Assembly: GCA_947462725.1 (NCBI GenBank)
Contig: CANHPZ010000008.1
Span: 1-38,125 of the forward strand
Direction of reading: 5' to 3'
Source: Flavobacteriales bacterium
Lineage (GTDB): Bacteria; Bacteroidota; Bacteroidia; Flavobacteriales_D; Sanyastnellaceae
Length of the DNA: 38,125 nucleotides
Each line of letters starts with the position of its first letter. Within the stretch, counting starts at the first letter, position 1. Shown piece after piece: positions 1 to 10,306 of this stretch. Made by a program: the position numbers and the translations under genes. The notes beneath the pieces were generated by a model. It had not been told where the DNA came from and made no database searches. It saw only the letters and a program-made list of their open reading frames with translations.

Positions 1-608
1 CGGCATAAATCAGCGAGTCCTTGTGTTTTGCTATGCGTTATCGTCACCGTGCAATTGCCTGGATTAGTGTTGCGTTGCAATAAAATGGACATCGGCAGTC
101 CTACAATATGCGATCGGCCAATCACCACGCAATGCTTGCCTTCGGTAGGCACGTTATAGCGTCGAAGGAGTTCAATGATACCCGCGGGTGTGGCTGGCAA
201 ATAACAAGGTAAACCCAGGGCCATGCGGCCTACGTTTTCCGGATGAAAACCATCCACGTCTTTACGAGGATCAATCGCCAGTAAAATCTTATGCTCGTCA
301 ATATGCTTGGGAAGAGGCAGCTGAAGTATATAGCCATCCAGTGTTGCATCGGCATTCAACTCACTCACTAAATCCAACAATTCTTGCTCAGTGATAGATG
401 CCTCTCTGCGCACCAGCGTCGATTTAAAACCAACCTCTTCACATGACTTGACCTTAGATGTCACATAAGTCAAGCTGGCGCCATCCTCACCTACCAGCAC
501 AGCGGCCAGATGCGGTGGTCGCTCACCACGGCCTACCATTTCAGCAACAGCAATTGCTATCTCAGACTTGATTTGCTTGGAGGTGGCTAGGCCGTCTAAC
601 AGGGTCAT
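1..608 (-). CDS. folD: Bifunctional methylenetetrahydrofolate dehydrogenase/cyclohydrolase FolD (partial, C-terminus outside window)
   Basis: My reverse-strand translation starts [24 protein letters not shown] and contains [36 protein letters not shown] and [18 protein letters not shown], which are FolD signatures. Open at the window edge, so absent from the ORF track. Confidence 0.95.
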   Translation of the reverse strand, partial: MTLLDGLATSKQIKSEIAIAVAEMVGRGERPPHLAAVLVGEDGASLTYVTSKVKSCEEVGFKSTLVRREASITEQELLDLVSELNADATLDGYILQLPLPKHIDEHKILLAIDPRKDVDGFHPENVGRMALGLPCYLPATPAGIIELLRRYNVPTEGKHCVVIGRSHIVGLPMSILLQRNTNPGNCTVTITHSKTQGLADLC

Positions 609-677
609 GCGCAGTTGCTTTGGGCAAATATGAAGGATGAATGGCCATTATCAGGCATTCTACAAGCAAAATTCAAA

Positions 678-1628
678 TTACCGTTTCTTTTCCCCCATGT
701 AAAACCGGTAGATGAATCTCAACTGGAAAATCAGACCATCAGCAAAATTGGTATTGAGCCGTGTGCGGTCATCGCCAAACTTAAATGACATCAAGGCCCA
801 ATCAATCCGATCACTTGCGTTGTACAAAGTGTATTTGCGAGCTACAGAATGCCCAAATCGCGATTGAAAAACAAACCCTCGAATCGGTTCGAATTGCAGG
901 TAACAATAACCTTCATTCGTGCTTTTCACCCAATACAAATCCCGATAAGTTGTGATGGCTTCATTCACATAAAAAGACTTCACACCGGACGCGAATGCAA
1001 TCCCGAGTCGGAATTTATAGTTTACCGAATAATTCAAATCGGCTGATACCGGAAGAAAAAAATTCGCCTCCCACTTTAGAGATTCACTTTGCGTGTAAAA
1101 ACCCAAGAGTGGTACGAAGAAGGGACCAAACAATTCCCCATTATACATGGCACCAAACTGCCATGTTAGGCGGGGTGACTTTTTCAATTTATAGATAGCC
1201 ATTGCCCCCAGCTGCAGGTCCTTTCTCGACCAAGCACCGCCATCACCGGAATAACGCGGCAACATCATGCACGTTAGATTCGACCAATCATTGAGTTTAA
1301 TGTTCACGCCAACCTTCAACAAACCATCGGTAGCCTTGATTACTTCAGGCTGACTCTCATCGAGGCGCGTCTCAATGCGGTGGAATATTCCGCCGGTGAG
1401 TAGGTTTAGCCGATCATTCAACCGCAATGGCACCGTTGCGTCTGCAACAATTTCCCGTAATGGGGCTGAAACGTCGCTGCTATCGAAAACATTGGGAGGC
1501 GTTTGCAACGCTGTCAATCGCAACAAATCAACATAATGTTGAGCCGATAAGGTAATGCCGAGGCACATTCCACTGGTGACCAAGAAAATCAGTCTAAGCT
1601 GTTTCAAAAAAGGCAACATGAGGGGCAA
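678..1628 (-). CDS. Predicted outer-membrane beta-barrel protein (DUF6268-like)
   Basis: 316-aa ORF with N-terminal signal peptide (…LGITLSAQ), alternating strand pattern and terminal aromatic-rich FQLRFIYRFYMGEKKR. Family name from memory. Confidence 0.6.
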   Translation of the reverse strand: MPLMLPFLKQLRLIFLVTSGMCLGITLSAQHYVDLLRLTALQTPPNVFDSSDVSAPLREIVADATVPLRLNDRLNLLTGGIFHRIETRLDESQPEVIKATDGLLKVGVNIKLNDWSNLTCMMLPRYSGDGGAWSRKDLQLGAMAIYKLKKSPRLTWQFGAMYNGELFGPFFVPLLGFYTQSESLKWEANFFLPVSADLNYSVNYKFRLGIAFASGVKSFYVNEAITTYRDLYWVKSTNEGYCYLQFEPIRGFVFQSRFGHSVARKYTLYNASDRIDWALMSFKFGDDRTRLNTNFADGLIFQLRFIYRFYMGEKKR

Positions 1629-1728
1629 TATACAAAGAGGGTGAGGGTACTATCTAAAATTGCACGTGCCCATATCTTAACCAATTTTTATATATTCAAT
1701 CCATTTCCGACTCTACTTTTACCGCAGT

Positions 1729-3351
1729 ATGCCCGATATGAAAAAAAGCTTCTCTCTACTACTTATGTGCTCATTGATCTTCGGATGGAATGCATCAGCA
1801 CAAATCAAAAACCCCTCTGAAACAACCGAAAAATTTGCTACCCTGCTCAACTACATCGACCTGATGTATGTAGACACTATTAAAGCGGCAGAGCTCACGG
1901 AAAAGGCCATTGTGCATATGCTCGAAGAGCTCGATCCTCACTCCGTTTACCTATCCAAAGAAGAAGTGCAAAGCGCCAACGAACCTCTGCAAGGAAGCTT
2001 CGACGGTATTGGTGTACAGTTCCAAATTTTACACGACACCATTTTGGTGGTTGAACCGATTCAAGGTGGGCCATCCGAAAAGTTGGGCATTCGCAGTGGC
2101 GACAAAATTGTCAAGATTGATGGCGAAAATGTAGCCGGCATTGGCATCAAGAACAGCGATGTAATGAAAAAGCTCAAAGGTCCGAAAGGAACTAAGGTTA
2201 CCGTAGGAATTGAACGCAACCACGAAGCTGAACTATACTACTACACTATCACCCGGGATAAAATTCCAATCTATTCTTCCGACGCGTCTTATATGGTGGC
2301 ACCTGGAATTGGCTATGTGAAAATTAGCCGATTCGCTCAAACTACAGCAGAAGAAATGCGCAAAGCCATAACCGAATTGCGCGCCGAAGGCATGAAAGAC
2401 CTGGTTCTTGACCTGCAAGGCAATGGTGGAGGCCTATTGGACATCGCAGTGGAGATGTGTGATGAATTCATATCAGGTGATCGTCTTCTCGTGTACACCG
2501 AAGGCAGAGCTTTCCCGCGTGACGAGCGCCGCGCTGATCCCACTAAAAAAGGAATTTTCGAAAAGGGAAGACTCATTGTTCTCATTGATGAATCATCGGC
2601 ATCAGCAAGTGAAATCCTAAGCGGAGCAATCCAAGATTGGGATCGCGGACTCATCATTGGTCGCCGCTCTTTTGGCAAAGGACTGGTGCAACGTCCGGTG
2701 CGCCTGCCCGACGGTAGCATGGTGCGTCTCACCGTGCAGAAATACTTCACACCATCAGGTCGATGCATTCAGAAATCCTATGAAGATGGACTGGCCGAAT
2801 ATGAAAAAGACAAGGAAAAACGTTTTAAAAATGGAGAGCTATTTAGTCTCGACAGTCTCAATCTTCCCGATTCACTAAAATATTACACCAATTTGAAGAA
2901 TCGCACGGTATATGGTGGCGGAGGCATTCTACCTGACATTTTCGTGCCACTCGACACATCTGAAAACAGCAATTACTTCAGCGAAATGCTGCGTACCGGC
3001 ATCAACAATGATTGGGTAATGAATTACACCAATGCTCAGCGCGCTGCGCTTCTAGAAAAATACCCCGACATCAAATCTTTCGTTGCCAATTACAACCTGC
3101 CTGAAAACGCATTACCTGAAATGATTGACATGCTTGCAAAAAAGGACGTGCCATTCAACGAAAGTCAATTCAAAGTTTCAGAGCACGCCATCCGTGTTCG
3201 CACTAAAGCATTGGTTGCGCGTAACCTTTACGACAATGAAGCGTTTTACGTGCTCATTAATGAGCTCAATCCGGCACTAAAAAAAGCGGTAAAAGTTCTT
3301 CAAGATGGCTCGTTTGAAAAAATGAAACTCGCCTATTCTGATTTTAAGTAA
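1729..3351 (+). CDS. S41 family C-terminal processing peptidase (PDZ + tail-specific protease)
   Basis: Signal peptide, PDZ segment (GIGVQFQILHDTILVVEPIQGGPSEKLGIRSGDKIVKIDGENV), and S41 core DLQGNGGGLLDIAVEM / SSASASEILSGAIQDWDRGLIIGRRSFGKGLVQ. Confidence 0.95.
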   Translation: MPDMKKSFSLLLMCSLIFGWNASAQIKNPSETTEKFATLLNYIDLMYVDTIKAAELTEKAIVHMLEELDPHSVYLSKEEVQSANEPLQGSFDGIGVQFQILHDTILVVEPIQGGPSEKLGIRSGDKIVKIDGENVAGIGIKNSDVMKKLKGPKGTKVTVGIERNHEAELYYYTITRDKIPIYSSDASYMVAPGIGYVKISRFAQTTAEEMRKAITELRAEGMKDLVLDLQGNGGGLLDIAVEMCDEFISGDRLLVYTEGRAFPRDERRADPTKKGIFEKGRLIVLIDESSASASEILSGAIQDWDRGLIIGRRSFGKGLVQRPVRLPDGSMVRLTVQKYFTPSGRCIQKSYEDGLAEYEKDKEKRFKNGELFSLDSLNLPDSLKYYTNLKNRTVYGGGGILPDIFVPLDTSENSNYFSEMLRTGINNDWVMNYTNAQRAALLEKYPDIKSFVANYNLPENALPEMIDMLAKKDVPFNESQFKVSEHAIRVRTKALVARNLYDNEAFYVLINELNPALKKAVKVLQDGSFEKMKLAYSDFK

Positions 3352-3398
3352 GAAATATAAATTTGTATATATAAAATTCAAACTAAAAAACGCATACA

Positions 3399-3959
3399 AT
3401 GAGTAATGGATTAAAAGTGGGCATCTTAGTAGTATTGGCAGGAGCCCTCGGTTTTATTGGTTATACGCAATTGAAAAAGGCCTCTGGTGATATTGAATCA
3501 CGTCCGGCTGAAACTTCAGCACCTATCGATGCTTCAGCAAACACCGCTTCAGCAAACGCCGGCAGTCCGGATGGCGCAACAGCTAAGCTTTCTGAGAGCC
3601 GCGCAAAAACAACTATGACCTACGACAAAAAAGAACACGATTTCGGCACCATCAAACAAGGTGAACAAGTAGAATGCGTGTTTAAAGTTACCAATACAGG
3701 TAAAGAACCTCTCATACTCGAAGAAGCACATGGCTCTTGCGGTTGCACCGTTCCTGAATATCCAAAAGATCCAATTCCTGCCGGCGAGTCTCGTGATATC
3801 AAAGTGAAGTTTAACTCAACGGGCAAAAAAGGAGCGCAATCAAAAACTGTAACTATCACCGCTAATACAGAGCCGATTCAATCCATGATTACCATCAAGG
3901 CCAATGTGGATGCACCTGCTGATGCTGCCGGTGCCGACAAGGCAAAAGGTGGTCATTAA
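3399..3959 (+). CDS. DUF1573 domain-containing protein with N-terminal membrane anchor
   Basis: FGTIKQGEQVECVFKVTNTGKEPLILEEAHGSCGCTVPEYPKDPIPAGESRDIKVKFNSTGKKG is a typical DUF1573 core. N-terminal hydrophobic segment followed by an Ala/Ser-rich linker. Confidence 0.9.
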   Translation: MSNGLKVGILVVLAGALGFIGYTQLKKASGDIESRPAETSAPIDASANTASANAGSPDGATAKLSESRAKTTMTYDKKEHDFGTIKQGEQVECVFKVTNTGKEPLILEEAHGSCGCTVPEYPKDPIPAGESRDIKVKFNSTGKKGAQSKTVTITANTEPIQSMITIKANVDAPADAAGADKAKGGH

Positions 3960-3980
3960 TACATGAATCTGAAATAAAAT

Positions 3981-4009
3981 AAAAGGGCTGCTTCGGCAGC
4001 CCTTTTTTA
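3981..4009. terminator. Bidirectional intrinsic terminator between DUF1573 (+) and SDR (-)
   Basis: aaaagggctgc-ttcg-gcagcccttttt, perfect stem with UUCG tetraloop and A/T tracts on both sides. Confidence 0.85.
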
Positions 4010-4813
4010 TTTCACACTGTAACGGCGCATGAGCAAACGCTCAAACCATCGGTCAGGTAGCACAAGCCTCAATAAATTAGCAAAACGCGCCAAAGGCCGA
4101 GCCACACGATAGCGCAACGACGGTTGCCTCATCTCCAAAACACGCACAATCAAACGTGCAATGGCTATAGGATCCGGAGCATTATCCACCTCGCTGTTGA
4201 CCTGCGCTTGAATGCGATCATGCGTTGCCCGATGATGCTCTGAAACACTACTCGCAACGCGTCGATTACCATTGATTGCTGTTTTAAAATCGCCAGGCTC
4301 TATGATTACCACATGGATTCCGCTTCCCCGAACCTCTTGACTCAATGCTTCACTAAACCCCTCCACCGCGAACTTGCTCGAACTGTATATGCCTCGAAAT
4401 GGAAGCGCCATTTGAGCGGCCATAGATGTTATGTTGATGATATAACCACTGCCTTGATTGCGCATGATGGGAACGATGTTGCGGCACACATTCAGCATAC
4501 CGAATAGATTGGTATCAAAAATTTCCCGAGCCTCCGTATCGGTGCAATCCTCCACTGCACCTAGCATACCTAAACCCGCGCTATTTATAACTGCATCAAT
4601 GCGGCCGTGTTGAGCTATAACAGTTTCTAACGCCAGCCTAACATCCGCCTCTTTGCACACATCCATTTGTAAGTGGGTGATGTTCGAAAAGGGAAATTGG
4701 GCCACCGAACGTGATGCGCCATAAACGGTATAACCCACACTTGCCAAGTGAACGGCAACGGATTGACCAATGCCACTGCCCGCACCGGTTACCAGTACAA
4801 CCCCTTTCGCCAT
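4007..4813 (-). CDS. SDR family oxidoreductase
   Basis: TGAGSGIG cofactor motif, NSAG, and YSSSK catalytic motif. Confidence 0.92.
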   Translation of the reverse strand: MAKGVVLVTGAGSGIGQSVAVHLASVGYTVYGASRSVAQFPFSNITHLQMDVCKEADVRLALETVIAQHGRIDAVINSAGLGMLGAVEDCTDTEAREIFDTNLFGMLNVCRNIVPIMRNQGSGYIINITSMAAQMALPFRGIYSSSKFAVEGFSEALSQEVRGSGIHVVIIEPGDFKTAINGNRRVASSVSEHHRATHDRIQAQVNSEVDNAPDPIAIARLIVRVLEMRQPSLRYRVARPLARFANLLRLVLPDRWFERLLMRRYSVK

Positions 4814-4878
4814 ATAGATTTCTATTGAAGTTCAAATGTAACTTTTCAGATTATTCCCGCGCTAAATTGCCCGCTTTA

Positions 4879-5487
4879 ATGATGAACATCAGTGCTATGA
4901 ATGAATGGATTGAAGCTTTCGAAAAAAATGGATTTTATGAGTGGCCCAACTTTCTTGACCAATCATCTGCGCAGGCCATTCGCCTTGAAATCGAAAATCT
5001 AGAAGCGCAAGAAAGATTCAAGCAAGCAGGCATCGGTAAAGATGCCAATGCCCACATCAATAACAGTCAAAGAAGTGATTTCATCCACTGGATTGACCAC
5101 AGACATCCCAATCAGGCTGCTTCAGTCTTTATCGAAAAACTCCAAGAACTCATCACCCAGCTCAATCGAAATTTCTATTTAGGCATCCGCGATTTCGAAT
5201 GCCATTACACCCATTACCCACCGGGCAGTTTCTATAAGCGCCATGTCGACCGACATAAATCCGGTTCATCGCGCATAGTTTCTTTTGTTTTCTATCTCAA
5301 TCAAGAATGGATTGACACCGACGGCGGACAATTGTGCATCTACGCAGAGTCGCAAACCGTGGCGACTATAAATCCACAAATGGGCACGCTAGCGCTATTT
5401 CTAAGCGAGAAGGAACATGAAGTTTTGGTAACACAACGCGACCGGATGAGCATCACAGGATGGATGCTCAACGAGAAAATCCTCTAA
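4879..5487 (+). CDS. 2OG-Fe(II) oxygenase (prolyl 4-hydroxylase-like)
   Basis: ORF 4711..5487, but ATG at 4879 avoids overlap with the divergent SDR. HYTHYPPGSFYKRHVDRHKSGSSRIVSFVFYLN…GGQL…EHEV…R gives the HxD…H…R facial triad layout. Confidence 0.85.
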   Translation: MMNISAMNEWIEAFEKNGFYEWPNFLDQSSAQAIRLEIENLEAQERFKQAGIGKDANAHINNSQRSDFIHWIDHRHPNQAASVFIEKLQELITQLNRNFYLGIRDFECHYTHYPPGSFYKRHVDRHKSGSSRIVSFVFYLNQEWIDTDGGQLCIYAESQTVATINPQMGTLALFLSEKEHEVLVTQRDRMSITGWMLNEKIL

Positions 5488-5490
5488 CGA

Positions 5491-5519
5491 AAAAGGGCCG
5501 CAATTGCGGCCCTTTTTTA
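5491..5519. terminator. Bidirectional intrinsic terminator
   Basis: aaaagggccgc-aatt-gcggcccttttttt between convergent genes. Confidence 0.85.
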
Positions 5520-5535
5520 TCGTCTTCCTTTCGGA

Positions 5536-8310
5536 TTAGTTCTTTACAAAGCGCAGGCTATGAACCTCGCTGCCGATAGCCAAACGAACCTGGTAGATTC
5601 CTGCAGCCGAGCCCATCATATCAACAGACTCAACACGAGTAGCGTTTACGTTGCCGAGCTCTTTGCTCATTACAATGCGACCGCTATTGTCGATGATGCT
5701 GTATGACATCTTCTCGCCTGACAAACCTTCGATGTTCATTACAAATTGACCATTGTTCGGGTTAGGATACATCGAAATTGAGTATTCACGACCCAACTCA
5801 TTCACACCTGTGATGGTCAACGTTTGAGTTGCAATACAACCATTTGCATCGGTTACAGTGAGAATATAGTTACCGGCTTGAGCAGCTGTTGTAAGACCAC
5901 CCAAGTCCTGACCATCGAATGTGAATCCACCCGGACCGCTCCATGCGAATGTAATAGGTGAAGTACCGCCGGCCACAGTGTATGGACTGCTACCACCAGC
6001 ATCCTCATCGATTGGGTTTTCTGTCAAACCATTGATTGAAATTGCCGCTGAAGGCTGAGCAATCACAACTCCTGAAATGTTGAATGAACACTGATTAGCG
6101 TCGTAAACAACTACATCAAATGTACCTGCGCTCAAACCTGTGATCGGATTGTTTGAAGATACAGCGCCATTGTTCACACTAAACGAATATGCACCTGTTC
6201 CGCCTGTTGCTGTGATTTCGATTGACCCGCTGGCATCGCCGAAGCAATTCACGTCAGACGCTACTGCTGTTGCTCCAATCGCAGATGGTTCTACCACTAC
6301 AGATGCTGAAGCAGCTGCATAAGCGCAACCATTTGCATCGACAATGTTCACTGTATATGAGCCGGAAGCCAAATTCGCAAATAACGGATTGGTATCTGTG
6401 TTCATTGGTGTTGCATTCAGTGCATAGGTGAATGGGAAAGTACCGCCCACAGCTTCAACGCTGATAGCACCATCGCCAGAACCATTACAAGAAATATTGG
6501 TCACTGTTGTATTCGCTCCCAAAACTTCAGGCTCAACAACGCTAACTGTTTGTGTTGACTGACATCCGTTTTCATCCTGAACCATTACTTCAACTGAGGC
6601 ATTGCCTAAGCTACCGAGTGAGTTTACAGAAGACAGCGCTTCGCCATTAAAGCTGTACTGAACGGCACCTGTTCCGCCGGTAGTTGCAATAGTTACTGAA
6701 CCGTCAGTATCACCATTACATGAAGGAGCATCAACAGTTGCATTGATTACGATAGCAGGAGCACCCAATACGGTGAAGGTATATTCAGCTGTGCAACCGT
6801 TAGCATCTCGTGCATAGATCGTATGGGCACCAACACCAACTGTAACGATTACGTTTGATGCACCACCCTCAATTGTGTAAGTACCATCATTCACCAATGA
6901 GAAATCAACGTCACCGGTACCACCGAACCAGTTAATAACCTTGGTTACATCTGTTGAATTGTAACATGCGCCAACGCCAGCAGCAGAAGCTTCCATAAAG
7001 ATGGCAGTAGGGCTAGTAATAGTAAAGTTGTTACCTTGAGCTGTGCAGCCATTATCATCCGTAGCAACAAAATGATAAGTACCACCTGTCAATCCACTGT
7101 AATTAGGAGTAGCAACTACAACTGGATCATTATTACCATCTACTACAGCGTTTCCATTGCTATTGAAAAGAGCAAAAGAAAGTGAACCTGTTCCACCACC
7201 ATAGTTAGCAGCAGAAGTAGTCACTGAACCGTTATTCTCACCGGCACAAAGAATCGCGCCGCCTACAGAACCTGAAAGGAATATTGCCGGAGTTTCAATA
7301 GTTACACTTTGAGTAGCCTCACAGCTGATACCGTTCGGGTTAGCCAAAACGTTGTCGAAACGAGTATCGCGAACTGAAATGCTGTATACGCCGTTGTTTA
7401 GTCCTTGGAAATTCTCAGTTCCTGAATCGTTTATACCCTGACTAGCACCATCGAAATAGAACTCGTAAAAACTCTGAGCACCGGTAGCAGAAACTGAAAT
7501 AGAACCATTACCACCATCAGAACAAAGCGGGTTCGTAGAAGCGTCAACATTGATCGTCAAAGCACATGGCAACAAGCACAAACCGTTATCGTATGTCGCG
7601 CTTGGATTATAGTTCAGCGCAGTTGGCTGAGTGCAACCGGGCACACAGCCGGGGTTGCTTGAGAATTGAAATGTCTGGTTGGTTGAAGCTGAACCTGCAC
7701 CTGCATAGTTTGGGAAAACCTGCAAGTTGAAAATACCGCAGATATCACCATCCGTCGTGATTTGACCGAGCAACACTTTGTTGTCTGATCCGGCCTCACT
7801 GTTTGGGTTATCGGTAAGCACGAACCAAGCTCCACCAATTGGAGAGTTTACCACGAAGGTACCGTTACCATGAGGAGTGGTTACGAAGGCCTGATTCTGC
7901 CATGGTTGGTTTGAATCTTCAGCCTTGTAAACCGGGTTGGCTGCTCCATCTCCATTGCAAGAAATACCGATTGTCATGTATGAATCATACTCGGCCAATG
8001 GCTGACTGCCATAAATCAAACAAGAAGCAGCATCACCCGTTGCTCCACCAACTTGGTAGTTCCAAATACCTGCACCACCTACAGAAAGTGAAAGCGGGTT
8101 GTTCGCATCACCGGAAACCGTTGTAACACGGTCAGTTGTGTTTGTAGTGTTCGCATAGATACGGTATGTGTTGTGATTGGCCGGGTAGTTTGTCACTGAA
8201 GGCGTAGCTCCTCCCGAATAAAACGTTTCCACCGTAATGCTTGTTACTTGCGCATTAGCAGCAGAAAAACCGCCAATAATCGCAGCAATAAAAAGTAATA
8301 CTCTCTTCAT
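5536..8310 (-). CDS. T9SS type A sorting domain-containing protein with SprB-like repeats
   Basis: Signal peptide MKRVLLFIAAIIGGFSAANAQ; repeats such as PSCNGDTDGSVTIATTGGTGAVQYSFNG and ISCNGSGDGAISVEAVGGTFPFTYALN; C-terminal YPNPNNGQFVMNIEG…GIYQVRLAIGSEVHSLRFVKN type A CTD. Confidence 0.9.
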   Translation of the reverse strand: MKRVLLFIAAIIGGFSAANAQVTSITVETFYSGGATPSVTNYPANHNTYRIYANTTNTTDRVTTVSGDANNPLSLSVGGAGIWNYQVGGATGDAASCLIYGSQPLAEYDSYMTIGISCNGDGAANPVYKAEDSNQPWQNQAFVTTPHGNGTFVVNSPIGGAWFVLTDNPNSEAGSDNKVLLGQITTDGDICGIFNLQVFPNYAGAGSASTNQTFQFSSNPGCVPGCTQPTALNYNPSATYDNGLCLLPCALTINVDASTNPLCSDGGNGSISVSATGAQSFYEFYFDGASQGINDSGTENFQGLNNGVYSISVRDTRFDNVLANPNGISCEATQSVTIETPAIFLSGSVGGAILCAGENNGSVTTSAANYGGGTGSLSFALFNSNGNAVVDGNNDPVVVATPNYSGLTGGTYHFVATDDNGCTAQGNNFTITSPTAIFMEASAAGVGACYNSTDVTKVINWFGGTGDVDFSLVNDGTYTIEGGASNVIVTVGVGAHTIYARDANGCTAEYTFTVLGAPAIVINATVDAPSCNGDTDGSVTIATTGGTGAVQYSFNGEALSSVNSLGSLGNASVEVMVQDENGCQSTQTVSVVEPEVLGANTTVTNISCNGSGDGAISVEAVGGTFPFTYALNATPMNTDTNPLFANLASGSYTVNIVDANGCAYAAASASVVVEPSAIGATAVASDVNCFGDASGSIEITATGGTGAYSFSVNNGAVSSNNPITGLSAGTFDVVVYDANQCSFNISGVVIAQPSAAISINGLTENPIDEDAGGSSPYTVAGGTSPITFAWSGPGGFTFDGQDLGGLTTAAQAGNYILTVTDANGCIATQTLTITGVNELGREYSISMYPNPNNGQFVMNIEGLSGEKMSYSIIDNSGRIVMSKELGNVNATRVESVDMMGSAAGIYQVRLAIGSEVHSLRFVKN

Positions 8311-8354
8311 GAGTTGTTATGGTTTGGATACAGATTAATGTTTGTTTCAACCGC

Positions 8355-8362
8355 CAAATATA
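8355..8362 (-). promoter_or_regulatory. Candidate Bacteroidota -7 element TATATTTG upstream of the T9SS gene 5536..8310
   Basis: Plus-strand caaatata = minus-strand TATATTTG (TAnnTTTG), about 45 nt upstream of the start. No clear -33 TTG at usual spacing. Confidence 0.4.
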
Positions 8363-8410
8363 GTCGGTACTCGCGGTCTAAAAAATTTTTATTTCCACAT
8401 TGTTGAAATG

Positions 8411-8438
8411 AAAACGGCCCCGGAAAATCCGAGGCCGC
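8411..8438 (-). terminator. Candidate terminator of the 8478..10211 T9SS gene
   Basis: cggccccgga-aaa-tccgaggccg stem (one mismatch) followed by a short T run on the minus strand. Confidence 0.6.
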
Positions 8439-8477
8439 TTCTATACTTTCAAAGCTTGCTTTTCAGCTTCTGTTGAT

Positions 8478-10211
8478 TTACTTAATTACCACGTTCACAA
8501 CTTGTGTTTGTGCACCATTGGTAAGGGTAAGGGCATACATACCACTGGCCAAATCCGAAGTGTTCAGGCTGATCAATTTCTGGCCTGAAACAACGCCAAG
8601 GTTTTCTTCTACAACCACCTGGCCGAGAGTGTTGGTCAAACGCAACATCATGCGCTCAGCGCCATTCACAGCAAACTGAACGTTTAGCTGCTCTTCTGCT
8701 GGAACCGGGTAAACGCGAATATTCGAAGCCACTTGGTTGTTTTCATCAACACCTACAGAGCATGCCTCGCAAGTGTCGAACGTCCAGCAAACCGTTACAG
8801 GATTGCCATCTGTGCGAACCATCAAACGGTTGTCGCTGAAGGTGCCATTGTCTACACCGCAACCTCCAATCGCCGAGAAATCAGCAGTTTCTTCCGTAAA
8901 ATCAGTTCCACCTGGAGTGCCTACACGGTATTTGTAGAACATTGATCCGATACAAACCTGAGGAACAGTAACAGTCCAAGTGCCATCGCCGTCGCTATCT
9001 GACATTTGCAATGCACCATCCTGCCAGTTGGGCTGTGTGAAGTCACCCATCACCCACATTACTTGACCTGCCGCCATTTGAACAGCACCCGGACGGGCTT
9101 GGAATGTAACATCTGCAGGAGGAACTACAGAACCGCACGGTTCAGCAGAGTTGAAGCAAACTGCAGGAAGATCCTGAGGAGTATCAGCAACTACAGCCAA
9201 CTGACGGTTACCAATACCTTCCCAACCACCTGCTCCAATACGGAACTTGTACTCATAGCTGCCAGCAGAAAGATTAAGTGTAACAGTCCAAATCCCATCA
9301 CCATCGGCATCACTCATCGGAGTGCCATTGGCCCAATCCGTTACAGTGCCCATCAAATTAACTCCATTTGATACATCAGCGCATGAGGCGTTCATATCCA
9401 CACTGAAAGTTATAGCTACAGGCTGTGAGCAGGGATCACATGAATTCCAGCAATAGACAGGAAGAACTGTGCTAACATCAGCAATGGTTAAAGCGCGGTT
9501 TCCAGCGCCATCACCACAAGCACCATTGATGCTCTCGTTTGGAAAATCCCAAGATGGACCATTGATGTATTTGTACTGTAGGGGTTCTGCGCTATTGAGC
9601 ACCATCAAACCTTCCCAAACTTTATTACCGTCCCAATCCTGCATAGGAGAGAATGTAGTCCATGTTGCATAGCTACCATTCACGTGCACACCATCTGGAT
9701 GGATGTCATCGTTTGGCTCTCCGCCGATACCATCAGCATCCAAATCAACGGTGCTCATATCCACACGTAAACGCACTGAATATTGACCGCAGTCTGCACA
9801 TTCACCATAACAAACATTGTACGTTACAGCATCTGCTCCAACCATAATTTGACGATTGGCATTTCCATTTACCTCTACAGCGCAAGCTTGAGGAACAGTT
9901 TCTGCATAAGGCCAATCGTTACCATTCACAAATTTGAATTCGTAGCGACCAGGCTGAAGCATAAGCGTGGCAGTGTAGACAAAGTCCATGTCAATATCAG
10001 TCATAAGACCCGATGCTGCGTTGGGAGTCCAGTTCTGATAATCCGGGTTTTCCGGTGTGTTATCATAATTCGGATCCTGGAAATTACCAACCACGTGCAA
10101 ACTGTCCGATGCTCCGATAGGAAGCATGCTCACATTGAAGGTCACCGCTGTCTGTGCCGACAAGCCCGTCATAACCATCAAGCTCAAGAAACTCAAGTAG
10201 ATTTTTTTCAT
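8478..10211 (-). CDS. T9SS type A sorting domain protein with repeated starch/glycogen-binding-like (CBM20/CBM48/SusE-F-like) modules
   Basis: Start moved to MKKIYLSFLSLMVMTGLSAQ (residue 25 of the listed ORF). Repeated units like VTFNVSM…LHVVGNFQDPNY…YTATLMLQPGRYEFKFVNG and ITFSVDMN…NLMGTVTDWANGTPMSDADGDGIWTVTLNLSAGSYEYKFRIG. C-terminal RVYPVPAEEQLNV…GMYALTLTNGAQTQVVNVVIK. Confidence 0.8.
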   Translation of the reverse strand: MKKIYLSFLSLMVMTGLSAQTAVTFNVSMLPIGASDSLHVVGNFQDPNYDNTPENPDYQNWTPNAASGLMTDIDMDFVYTATLMLQPGRYEFKFVNGNDWPYAETVPQACAVEVNGNANRQIMVGADAVTYNVCYGECADCGQYSVRLRVDMSTVDLDADGIGGEPNDDIHPDGVHVNGSYATWTTFSPMQDWDGNKVWEGLMVLNSAEPLQYKYINGPSWDFPNESINGACGDGAGNRALTIADVSTVLPVYCWNSCDPCSQPVAITFSVDMNASCADVSNGVNLMGTVTDWANGTPMSDADGDGIWTVTLNLSAGSYEYKFRIGAGGWEGIGNRQLAVVADTPQDLPAVCFNSAEPCGSVVPPADVTFQARPGAVQMAAGQVMWVMGDFTQPNWQDGALQMSDSDGDGTWTVTVPQVCIGSMFYKYRVGTPGGTDFTEETADFSAIGGCGVDNGTFSDNRLMVRTDGNPVTVCWTFDTCEACSVGVDENNQVASNIRVYPVPAEEQLNVQFAVNGAERMMLRLTNTLGQVVVEENLGVVSGQKLISLNTSDLASGMYALTLTNGAQTQVVNVVIK

Positions 10212-10258
10212 TGTAATTGTTTTATTTGGATACTTCGTGTACTTTAAACACTTTGTGC

Positions 10259-10266
10259 CAAATGTA
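10259..10266 (-). promoter_or_regulatory. Candidate -7 element TACATTTG upstream of 8478..10211
   Basis: Plus-strand caaatgta. Its position supports initiation at 10211 rather than at the ORF-track start 10283, which lies upstream of this motif. Confidence 0.4.
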
Positions 10267-10306
10267 ATTACTTTCGCTATCACCTCGAGATACGATATAT
10301 ATTTTT

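Noticed and set aside
2337-2768. 143-aa minus-strand ORF
   Set aside because: Antisense to the S41 protease core; composition (Arg/Ser/Pro-rich) is typical of a shadow ORF.
3358-3365. TAAATTTG as a promoter for the DUF1573 gene
   Set aside because: Matches TAnnTTTG but lies in very AT-rich DNA right after the ctp-like stop, with no -33 TTG at plausible spacing; too weak to list.
9783-10247. 154-aa plus-strand ORF (and neighbours 9006..9371, 9469..9672)
   Set aside because: Antisense to the T9SS gene 8478..10211; shadow ORFs.
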